In this document: positions 15,588-22,944 of the stretch, one piece after another
Position numbering within the stretch: position 1 is the stretch's first letter
Layout: the number at the start of each line of letters is the position of its first letter
Assembly (NCBI RefSeq): GCF_009909145.1
Contig: NZ_JAAAPJ010000030.1
Location: forward strand, 1 to 64,000
DNA: 64,000 nucleotides
Origin: Corallococcus silvisoli
Lineage (GTDB): Bacteria > Myxococcota > Myxococcia > Myxococcales > Myxococcaceae
Direction: 5' to 3'
The notes under the pieces: generated by a model
What the model was told of the DNA's origin: nothing
What the model saw: the letters and a program-made list of their open reading frames with translations, nothing else
Database searches by the model: none
Made by a program: the position numbers and the translations under genes

Positions 15588-17942
15588 ATGCGAGTCCTCC
15601 AGGTCATCCATGGCTATCCCATGCGCTTCAACGCGGGCTCCGAGGTCTATACCCAGGCACTGGCACAGGGACTGTCCTCTCGAAACGAGGTCCAGGTCTT
15701 CACGCGCAGAGAAGATCCGTTCCTTCCAGACTACGAACTGACGCACGAGTGCGACCCAGACGACCCCCGCGTCGTGCTGCACTTGGTGAACCTTCCCAAC
15801 AGCCGTGATCGCTACCGGCATGAGGGAGTCGATAAGCGGTTCGCGGAGGTCCTGGATGACTTCCGGCCGCACGTCATCCACGTTGGCCACCTGAACCACC
15901 TGTCCACGTCCCTGCTCGCTGTGGGCGCCGCACGTGGGATTCCCATCGTTTTCACCCTGCACGACTACTGGCTCATGTGCCCCCGGGGCCAGTTCCTGCA
16001 GATGCATCCCGCTCCCTCTAAAGAGCCCTGGTCCACCTGCTCGGGCCAGGAGGATCGAAAGTGCGCGGAGCGCTGTTACGCACGGTACTTCTCCGGAGCA
16101 CCCGAAACCCGCGAAGACGATATTGCCCACTGGAGCCACTGGGTCCATGAGCGGATGGCGCACGTACGGCAGATGCTGGAGCACGTCGCCCTCTTCATCG
16201 CCCCCTCCCGCTACCTGCGGGAGCGATTCCAGCAGGACTTCGGGCTGCCTGCCGCCAAGGTAGTGCATCTGGATTATGGCTTCGATGTGGAGCGCCTGCG
16301 CCACCGTCAACGGAAGCGTGAGCCCAACATCGTCTTCGGCTACATCGGCACCCATATTCCGGCCAAGGGCATCCATCACTTGCTCCAGGCTTTCGGGCAG
16401 GTGCAAGGCAATGCCCGGCTGAAAATCTGGGGACGACCTCGCGGCGAGCACACTGAAGCCCTCAAGTCCTTGGTACACACCCTTCCCGGTGACGCTAGCA
16501 CACGCGTGACCTGGCATCCCGAGTACCGCAACACGGACATCGTGCGGGATGTGTTCAACCACGTGGACGCCATTGTCGTGCCCTCCATCTGGGTGGAGAA
16601 CTCTCCGCTGGTCATCCACGAGGCCCTTCAGGCTCGCGTGCCCGTCATCACTGCGGACGCGGGGGGCATGCGCGAGTACGTGCGAACTGGAGAGAACGGA
16701 CTGCTCTTCGCCCATCGTGATCCGTCATCACTTGCCCAGGCCATGCAGCGGTTGGTCAATACGCCTGAGCTGGCAGCCCAGTTGGGCAGTCGTGGCTTCC
16801 TCCTGGGCGAAGGAGGAGACGTTCAGGGGATGCCCGCCCACGTGGAGGCCGTGGAGGCCCTGTACGCGCGCGTCATCCGGGAACGCCGAGCCAGCCGCCC
16901 CCCCACCCGGAGCGGCCCCTGGCGCATCACCTTCGATACCAATCCCGACGACTGCAACCTGCACTGCATCATGTGCGAGGACCACTCGCCCCACAGCGAC
17001 ACCCAACGCCAGCGCAGGGAAGCAGGGCAGCCGAAGCGCCGCATGCCCCTGGAGCTGCTGAGACGAATCATGGCGGACAGCGACGGCACACCGCTGCGGG
17101 AAATCATTCCCTCCACGATGGGGGAGCCCCTGCTCTACCCGCACTTCGACGACATCATCGACCTGTGCGTCGCGCACGGCGTGTGGTTGAACCTCACCAC
17201 CAACGGGACATTTCCCAGACGTGGAGCTCGCGGATGGGCACGTCGGCTAGTGCCCATGACCTCCGATGTGAAGATCTCGTGGAACGGCGCCACGAAGCAG
17301 ACCCACGAAGCGGTGATGGTAGGGACGCGCTGGGAACAGGTTCTGGAGAACCTCCGTCAGTTCTTGGCCGAGCGAGATGCGCATGCTCTCCAAGGCGGCC
17401 ATCGCTGCAGGGTGACACTCCAGCTCACGTTCCTGGAGACGAACGTGGGCGAGTTGCCGGACATCGTGCGGCTGGCAGCGGGACTGGGCGTCGACCGGGT
17501 GAAGGGGCATCACCTCTGGGCCCATTTCGCGGCCATCCAGCCCCTGTCCATGAGACGAGACACCTCGGCGATCCAGCGATGGAACGAGGCCGTTCAACAA
17601 GCCCACATCGTCGCGGAGGAGCACCGGCGTCAGGATGGGAGCAAGGTGCTCCTGGAGAACATTCTTCCCCTGCGAGCGGAGGCCGTCACGGACCTGGCGC
17701 CTGGTGCGCGCTGCCCCTTCCTCGGGAAGGAGGCCTGGGTGAGTGCCGTGGGGCGCTTCGACCCCTGCTGTGCTCCCGACAAAGAACGGCGAACACTCGG
17801 CAACCTGGGCAACTTGAACGAAGTTGGCATCCACGAGGTGTGGACGGGACCGGCCTATCAGCGGCTGCTGTCCAGCTACCAGGATCAGCCCCTGTGCCGT
17901 GGTTGCAACATGCGTCAGCCCGTGACGAAGGAGACTCCTTGA
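15588..17942 (+). CDS. Glycosyltransferase (GT4) fused to radical SAM/SPASM enzyme
   Basis: The 784-residue protein has two enzymatic halves. Residues 1-430 are a GT-B glycosyltransferase: MRVLQVIHGYPMRFNAGSEV at the start, FTLHDYWLMCPRG, FGYIGTHIPAKGIHHLL, and the donor-site pattern EALQARVPVITADAGGMREY. After a short Arg-rich linker, residues about 440-780 are a radical SAM enzyme. Cys456, Cys460 and Cys463 form CxxxCxxC in DDCNLHCIMCEDH, and PSTMGEPLLYPHFDDI and NLTTNGTF are typical core strands. A SPASM-like C-terminal Cys cluster includes CPFLG, DPCCAPD and CRGCNM, probably for extra FeS clusters. It would transfer a sugar and carry out a radical modification, perhaps on the same substrate. 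The next gene overlaps the stop. Confidence 0.88.
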   Translation: MRVLQVIHGYPMRFNAGSEVYTQALAQGLSSRNEVQVFTRREDPFLPDYELTHECDPDDPRVVLHLVNLPNSRDRYRHEGVDKRFAEVLDDFRPHVIHVGHLNHLSTSLLAVGAARGIPIVFTLHDYWLMCPRGQFLQMHPAPSKEPWSTCSGQEDRKCAERCYARYFSGAPETREDDIAHWSHWVHERMAHVRQMLEHVALFIAPSRYLRERFQQDFGLPAAKVVHLDYGFDVERLRHRQRKREPNIVFGYIGTHIPAKGIHHLLQAFGQVQGNARLKIWGRPRGEHTEALKSLVHTLPGDASTRVTWHPEYRNTDIVRDVFNHVDAIVVPSIWVENSPLVIHEALQARVPVITADAGGMREYVRTGENGLLFAHRDPSSLAQAMQRLVNTPELAAQLGSRGFLLGEGGDVQGMPAHVEAVEALYARVIRERRASRPPTRSGPWRITFDTNPDDCNLHCIMCEDHSPHSDTQRQRREAGQPKRRMPLELLRRIMADSDGTPLREIIPSTMGEPLLYPHFDDIIDLCVAHGVWLNLTTNGTFPRRGARGWARRLVPMTSDVKISWNGATKQTHEAVMVGTRWEQVLENLRQFLAERDAHALQGGHRCRVTLQLTFLETNVGELPDIVRLAAGLGVDRVKGHHLWAHFAAIQPLSMRRDTSAIQRWNEAVQQAHIVAEEHRRQDGSKVLLENILPLRAEAVTDLAPGARCPFLGKEAWVSAVGRFDPCCAPDKERRTLGNLGNLNEVGIHEVWTGPAYQRLLSSYQDQPLCRGCNMRQPVTKETP

Positions 17943-18667
17943 GCACCTGGGCCCGAACACGCGTCTCGCCAGAGAGGACCCACCATCTACTGGGGGAGAT
18001 GCCGCTGTATGCTTCGCGCTTCATCGACGTCCTGTCCTTTCACGAGCCCGGACTCGCAGCCGTGCGGGATACCTCGGGTGCGTTCCACATCGACATGAGG
18101 GGAAACGCGCTCACCTCCCGCCGCTTCACGCGAACGTTTGGCTTCTACGAGGGGCTCGCTGCGGTCATGGGAGTGGAGGGCGCGTTCCACCTCCGCACGG
18201 ATGGACAAGACCTCACGGCGCGGCGCTTTGCATGGTGCGGCAACTTCCAGGATGGGAGATGTACCGTCAGGGCGGAGGATGGTCGGTACTTCCATATCGA
18301 CGCGCAAGGAGAGCCAGCCTACGGAGAGAGGTATGCCTACGCAGGAGACTTCCGCGAAGGTTTCGCGATGGTCCAGGACGCAACTGGCCTCCATCTCCAT
18401 ATCGACCGGCAGGGATGCCCCTTGAGCGGGCTCCGGTTCCTGGATCTGGATGTCTTCCACAAAGGCTTCGCACGGGCACGCGACGCATGTGGCTGGCACC
18501 ACATCGATACGATGGGGCTCCCCCTGTATCCGCAACGTTTCGCCACCGTGGAGCCCTTCTATAACGGTCAAGCCCGTGTGGAGACACGGGATGGTGCGCT
18601 CCAGGTCATCGATGAGCGGGGCCTCCTCATGCGCGAGCTGCGGGCGCGCCTTCCGGAAGTGCCGTGA
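17939..18667 (+). CDS. WG-repeat protein
   Basis: The 242-residue protein is built from six to seven repeats of about 35 residues, with the pattern F-x-G-(L/F)-A-x-V-x-(D/G)-x-x-G-x-x-(H/F)-I-D-x-x-G (for example GLAAVRDTSGAFHIDMRGN and GFAMVQDATGLHLHIDRQG). This matches WG-type beta repeats, which form solenoid or propeller scaffolds. GAAGGAG followed by ACTCC places the TTG at 17939 as a good start, overlapping the upstream stop (TTGA). An in-frame ATG at 17999 is the alternative and gives 222 residues. No signal peptide is seen. Because it is translationally coupled to the fusion enzyme, a scaffold or substrate-binding role is likely. Confidence 0.75.
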   Translation: MSTWARTRVSPERTHHLLGEMPLYASRFIDVLSFHEPGLAAVRDTSGAFHIDMRGNALTSRRFTRTFGFYEGLAAVMGVEGAFHLRTDGQDLTARRFAWCGNFQDGRCTVRAEDGRYFHIDAQGEPAYGERYAYAGDFREGFAMVQDATGLHLHIDRQGCPLSGLRFLDLDVFHKGFARARDACGWHHIDTMGLPLYPQRFATVEPFYNGQARVETRDGALQVIDERGLLMRELRARLPEVP

Positions 18668-19344
18668 AGCCTCTGCTGGATGCCGCAGTGGAGCTCCTTC
18701 CGCGAGCTTCTCTCATCGGGTTCGCGCAGGCCCTGCTCTCCCCGGTCGTTCACCCGTCCTTTCCAGGTCGCTTCTTCCTGGCAGGAGGCGCGTTCAAGTC
18801 GTTGCTCCACGGCCGCCCCCCGCATGACCTTGACCTCTGGCCGGCGAGCCCCCTGGATCGAAACGAACTGCTAACCCACATCGAAGCGCAGGGGGGCCTG
18901 CTGCTCGAGAACAACCCACCCTTCCAGACGACCTTCCTGCATTCAGGGCTTCGGATTGAAGTGACCTATGACTGCGCACCTCGCAGTCTGGAGGAGCGCC
19001 TGTCCCAGTTCGATCTGGGCCTCTCCGCCATGGGTGTGGAATACGCAAGTGGGCGCTGGCGTGAGCATGTGCACCCCCTGGCGAAGGAATCCGTCCGTCG
19101 GCGGGAAGTGCTGCTGCTCCTGCCACTGGCCAATTGGAAATACCTTCTGGCCACCCTCGAACGATTGCGTCGCTATGGAGAAGAGCTTGGGTACGGAATC
19201 CCGGCCTCGGAGGAGCAATACCTCTGGGACATGTTCGACTCCCAGCCTCGCGCCATCCAGCAGTCCTTGATGGCGCGCCATGTCCGAGTGGCTCGGGAGG
19301 GAGGAAGCGTGCTGGCGGAAGCCCGTGCGCGACTCCATCCCTGA
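18664..19344 (+). CDS. Minimal nucleotidyltransferase-fold protein
   Basis: The 226-residue protein carries FFLAGGAFKSLLHGRPPHDLDLW (residues 37-59, only partly conserved in writing here), the GG-x-n-DxD signature of polymerase-beta-like nucleotidyltransferases, followed by a strand ending RIEVTYDC that could give a third acidic residue. The rest is helical, without other motifs. Such small enzymes add nucleotides to proteins, RNA or small molecules. The GTG start overlaps the WG-gene stop (GTGA), which makes it the third gene of a coupled operon. The substrate may be the product or partner of the fusion enzyme; that is inference. Confidence 0.7.
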   Translation: MKPLLDAAVELLPRASLIGFAQALLSPVVHPSFPGRFFLAGGAFKSLLHGRPPHDLDLWPASPLDRNELLTHIEAQGGLLLENNPPFQTTFLHSGLRIEVTYDCAPRSLEERLSQFDLGLSAMGVEYASGRWREHVHPLAKESVRRREVLLLLPLANWKYLLATLERLRRYGEELGYGIPASEEQYLWDMFDSQPRAIQQSLMARHVRVAREGGSVLAEARARLHP

Positions 19345-19358
19345 AGCCCCGGCGTCGC

Positions 19359-20372
19359 TCACATCGCGCGCCCCGTGCCCGCGTCGAACCGGCGCAGGTA
19401 CCGGGCGTCGTGGCGCAGCCAGACGGCGTCCCCGCTCGCGGCGCGGAAGTCCCCGGGCGCCCGCGCCACCATGCGCTCCCCTCCTGTCTCCACCGTCACC
19501 CAGACCTCCGCCCCCATCGGCTCCACCAGGTACACGCGGCCCTCGCGCGCATCCGGAGGCACCGGGCCCTGCCCCACCTGGAGGTGCTCCGGCCGCAGGC
19601 CCCACACCGCGTCACCCGCCGGCAACCCCAGCGTCTGGGGCTTCACCAGGTTGATGCGCGGCGAGCCGAAGAAGCCCGCCACGAACAGGTTCGCCGGCGC
19701 GTCGTACAGCTCGCGCGGCGGCGCCACCTGCTGCACCTCGCCCTGGCTCATCACCACCACGCGGTCCGACAGCGTCATCGCCTCCGCCTGGTCGTGCGTC
19801 ACGTAGATGAACGTGGCCTTCAGCTGCTCGTGCAGCTTCTTGATCTCCCCGCGCATCTGCGTGCGCAGCGCCGCGTCCAGGTTGGACAGGGGTTCGTCGA
19901 AGAGGAACACCTTCGGCCGGCGCACCAACGCGCGCCCCAGCGCCACCCGCTGCCGCTGCCCGCCCGACAGCTCCTTCGGCCGGCGCGCCAGCAGCGCCTC
20001 CAACCCCAACACCTGGGACACCTCGCGCACGCGCGCGTCCACGTCCTTCGCCCCCATCCCCGCCACCTTCAGCGGGAACGCCAGGTTCCCCGCCACATCC
20101 AGGTGCGGGTAGAGCGCGTAGCTCTGGAACACCATCGCGATGTCGCGCTCGCGCGGCGACAGGTCGTTCACCACCTGCCCGTCGATGCGCAGCTCCCCAC
20201 CCGACAGCTCCTCCAACCCCGCGATGAGGTTCAACGTCGTGGACTTGCCGCACCCGGACGGGCCCACCAACGACACGAACTCGCCGTCCGCGATGTCCAG
20301 CGTCACGCCCTTCACCGCCGCCACCCCGCCCCGGTACACCTTGCGCACGCCCTGCAGGGACACCGTCGCCAC
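19359..20372 (-). CDS. MalK/UgpC-type sugar ABC transporter ATPase, orphan
   Basis: The 337-residue protein has the full ABC signature set: Walker A GPSGCGKSTTLN, Q-loop MVFQSYALYPHL, signature LSGGQRQRVALGRAL, Walker B VFLFDEPLSNLD and switch HDQAEAMTL. A C-terminal TOBE-like regulatory domain follows (WGLRPEHLQVG, VEPMGAEVWVTVETGG), as in MalK/UgpC/MsmK. The GTG at 20372 is chosen because VATVSLQGVRKVYRGG is the standard family start and GGAGG lies upstream. No permease or binding protein is adjacent. The sugar importer at 54.9-57.8 kb lacks its own ATPase, so this protein may energise it. Confidence 0.92.
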   Translation of the reverse strand: MATVSLQGVRKVYRGGVAAVKGVTLDIADGEFVSLVGPSGCGKSTTLNLIAGLEELSGGELRIDGQVVNDLSPRERDIAMVFQSYALYPHLDVAGNLAFPLKVAGMGAKDVDARVREVSQVLGLEALLARRPKELSGGQRQRVALGRALVRRPKVFLFDEPLSNLDAALRTQMRGEIKKLHEQLKATFIYVTHDQAEAMTLSDRVVVMSQGEVQQVAPPRELYDAPANLFVAGFFGSPRINLVKPQTLGLPAGDAVWGLRPEHLQVGQGPVPPDAREGRVYLVEPMGAEVWVTVETGGERMVARAPGDFRAASGDAVWLRHDARYLRRFDAGTGRAM

Positions 20373-20592
20373 CGCGCCGCACCTCCACCGCACCCCGCGG
20401 GACCACCCCACGCCCGGGTCCGGAAAAGCCCCCAGCATCGCCGCTCCCTCCCTCCCGTGAAGCCCGCCGCGCGCCGCGCCGTCACACCCAGGACATCCCC
20501 TACCTGTCTGGTTTTGCAATTGGAGCGGTTTGTTACAGGGTCAACACTTCCCTAGACTCCCGAGGGAACGCGCCGCCGCTGGAGCCCCGCCC

Positions 20593-21636
20593 ATGCCCTT
20601 CACCTTCCGCCACCAGCACCTGGACGCCCTGCTGGGTGACCCGCTCACGGCGGCGAACAGCCTCTACGGCATCATGACCGCGGCGGAGCCGGAGCTGATG
20701 GAGGGGCTGCGGCTGCACTGGAAGAAGCACATCCGGGAGACGCCCGGGGTGGGGGGCACGCAGTGGCGTCCCGCGCTGAAGGCCTTCAGCGCCATCGAGG
20801 GCTTCTGGGGCAACACGTACAGCGACCACCGGCTGGCGAAGGTGCTCTACGAGCCCGCCTCCTCCGCGGCGACCACGGCGGTGACGGGCGTGCCCTCCTC
20901 GGCGCAGTTCCTGCGCGACTTCGAGGCCGCTCGCGACGAGGCCTTCTACATCTTCTTCCAGGCCACCTCCGTGAACGAGCTGGCGGGCGTGTCCTTCAAG
21001 GCCACGTACTACCACAAGGACGTGTCCTCGCTGTTCGAGCAGCGCCCCCACAGCGTCATGCGCGACATCGTGTCCCGCCGGGTCATCGAGACGGCGCAAA
21101 TCCTGCTGCGCATCCTCTACGGCAACATGAGCATGGGCTGGGGCAGCCTCTACAGCACGCGCACGCTGGCGACGACGCTGCTGCTGGCGCAGATGCACAA
21201 CTCCGCGCTCGGCCACTACCGGTCGCACTACACGGGGCGGCGCTCCTACAACCAGAGCGGGGTCGCGTTCACGCTGCTGACGTTCGCGTACATCGTGGCG
21301 CAGGCGTGGCGGGACAAGGGCTACGAGTTCAACGAGCAGCGCTGGTACTTCTTCTGGAAGCTCGTGGGCTCGCTGCTCGGCGTGGACACGCGCCTCATCC
21401 CGGACGACCACGCGGAGGCCGCCACCCTGTGGGACCTCTTCTTCGCCCGCGGCGAGTGCTTCGGCGGCCTGCCCGCGCCCTACCCCACGAACCTGGACGC
21501 CCACCGCATCGACCCGGGCCTGCTCGGCGGCTACGCGGTGAAGGCGGAGGCCAACCTGCTCCAGTGGATCCCCGCCTTCGTCGTCACCCAGCTGCGCAAC
21601 GCGGGGCGCTGGGCGACGTACTTCCGGGGCGGGTGA
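20593..21636 (+). CDS. MpaB/rubber-oxygenase-like (DUF2236) protein
   Basis: The 347-residue soluble protein is largely helical. Its pattern of Arg/His-rich helices, SGVAFTLLTFAYIVAQAW and the segment WYFFWKLVGSLLGVDTRLIP is what I associate with the MpaB / latex-clearing oxygenase-like family, whose best-studied member binds a b-type haem. RSHYTGRR and MHNSALGHYRSH contain candidate haem-ligand His residues. If correct, it could oxygenate a lipid or terpenoid. The assignment is by pattern only. The start at 20593 follows GGAGCCC; a longer reading from 20530 is unlikely. Confidence 0.5.
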   Translation: MPFTFRHQHLDALLGDPLTAANSLYGIMTAAEPELMEGLRLHWKKHIRETPGVGGTQWRPALKAFSAIEGFWGNTYSDHRLAKVLYEPASSAATTAVTGVPSSAQFLRDFEAARDEAFYIFFQATSVNELAGVSFKATYYHKDVSSLFEQRPHSVMRDIVSRRVIETAQILLRILYGNMSMGWGSLYSTRTLATTLLLAQMHNSALGHYRSHYTGRRSYNQSGVAFTLLTFAYIVAQAWRDKGYEFNEQRWYFFWKLVGSLLGVDTRLIPDDHAEAATLWDLFFARGECFGGLPAPYPTNLDAHRIDPGLLGGYAVKAEANLLQWIPAFVVTQLRNAGRWATYFRGG

Positions 21637-21637
21637 G

Positions 21638-21922
21638 TCAGCGCTCCACCGTCACGCCCTTCCAGAAGGCCACGTACCCCTGGATGTTGGACGCGGCCGA
21701 CTTGGGCGCCGGGTAGTACCAGGCGGCGTCCAGGTTCGTCTTCCCGTCCACCTCCAGCGTGTAGTAGCTCGCCTCGCCCTTCCAGGGGCAGTGGGTCCGC
21801 GTCACGCTGGCCTTGAAGAGCTCCCGCTTCAGGCTGTCGGGCGGAAAGTAGACGTTGCCCTCCACCACCTCGAAGCGGTCGCTCTGGGCGAGCACGACGC
21901 CGTTCCATTTCGCGACGGGCAT
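21638..21922 (-). CDS. DUF427 domain protein
   Basis: The 94-residue protein is a single DUF427 domain: VAKWNGVVLAQSDRFEVVEG, VYFPPDSLKRELF, then THCPWKGEASYYTLEVDG and NAAW-like AAWYYPAPK, ending with VAFWKGVTVE. All are family hallmarks, including the CPWKG turn. The function of DUF427 is unknown. It lies 39 bases downstream of the hydrolase gene on the same strand and is probably co-transcribed with it. Confidence 0.9.
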   Translation of the reverse strand: MPVAKWNGVVLAQSDRFEVVEGNVYFPPDSLKRELFKASVTRTHCPWKGEASYYTLEVDGKTNLDAAWYYPAPKSAASNIQGYVAFWKGVTVER

Positions 21923-21961
21923 GGCAATGACCTCCTGGGGATGAAGGGGGGTAACGGCGCC

Positions 21962-22789
21962 TCAACCGGTGTGCGCGGCGCCGGTGGAGGCATGCCGGGT
22001 GAGGAAGGGGGCGAGCTCCGCGTTGACGAGCGCCGGCTCCTCCACGCACGAGGAGTGGCCGCCGCGCGACAGGCGCACCAACTGAGAGCCGGGGATGAGC
22101 GAGTGGATCCGCTCCGCCTTCGCGGGCACCGTGGCGCGATCCTCCTCGCCCACGACGACCAGCGTGGGGGTCTGGATGCGCGGCAGCTCCTCCGCGACGC
22201 CCTTGCGCTTGAGGACGCCGTTGACGGCCCGCCAGATGTCGCGGCGGTTCTCGCTCAGGCGCGCGCGCCACAGCGCCCGCTCCGCCTGGCGGCCCGGGTC
22301 GGTGAGGAACGACGTGCCGAACATGATGCGCATCACCGGCGTGCTCACGGGCCCAAGCCCCAGGTAGCGCGCGACCAGGTTGAGCACGGTGTAGCGGGGC
22401 ACGTTGGCGGGCGGCTCGGGGTCCGCGGAGGTCTCCAGCAACACCAGCGAGCGCACCAGGTCCGGACGCCGCGCCGCGAGCCGCATGCCCACGAAGCCGC
22501 CCATGGACAGGCCCACGAAGTGGACCGGTGCCACGCCCAGGGACTCGATGAGCGCCACCGCGTCCGCGTACACCGTCTCCATGTCGATGGCCGGTTCGGG
22601 CGGCACGTCGCTCTGGCCCTGCCCCCGGTGGTCGTACGCGATGCAGCGGAAGCGGCCGCGCAGGGCCTCGACCTGCGGGTCGAACAAGCGCGTGCTCCAC
22701 AGCAAGCCGTGGCTGAAGAGCACCACGTCCCCAGCACCGCCGGTGTCCTCGTAGTACAGCCGGGTTCCATTCACGGACCGCATGGGCAT
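21962..22789 (-). CDS. Alpha/beta-fold hydrolase
   Basis: The 275-residue protein has the nucleophile elbow GLSMGGFVG (Ser near residue 98), oxyanion segment FSHGLLWSTRLF, YDHRGQGQSD, the acid in VVGEEDRATV and the catalytic His in LSRGGHSSCVEEP. It resembles the broad group of 3-oxoadipate enol-lactonase-like and haloperoxidase-like hydrolases; the substrate cannot be told. There is no signal peptide, so it is cytoplasmic. The ATG at 22789 follows GGGAGG at 7 bases; a 36-residue upstream extension is not used. Confidence 0.9.
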   Translation of the reverse strand: MPMRSVNGTRLYYEDTGGAGDVVLFSHGLLWSTRLFDPQVEALRGRFRCIAYDHRGQGQSDVPPEPAIDMETVYADAVALIESLGVAPVHFVGLSMGGFVGMRLAARRPDLVRSLVLLETSADPEPPANVPRYTVLNLVARYLGLGPVSTPVMRIMFGTSFLTDPGRQAERALWRARLSENRRDIWRAVNGVLKRKGVAEELPRIQTPTLVVVGEEDRATVPAKAERIHSLIPGSQLVRLSRGGHSSCVEEPALVNAELAPFLTRHASTGAAHTG

Positions 22790-22944
22790 ACACGGACCTC
22801 CCTTCGCCAGCCGGGACCCTAGTCCATGGTTCGCCGGGAACGCAGTCCTACCCGGGAGGGCAGTGTCCACTGGAGGAGACGGGAACACGCGGGGCACCGC
22901 TTGTGCCGTCCGGCGCTTGGGAGGAGCATGGGTGGCACCTCCGG

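Noticed and set aside
15345..15610. Minus-strand frame opposite the start of the glycosyltransferase gene as a transposase remnant
   Set aside because: No catalytic motif or terminal inverted repeats; it is continuous with an obvious antisense shadow.
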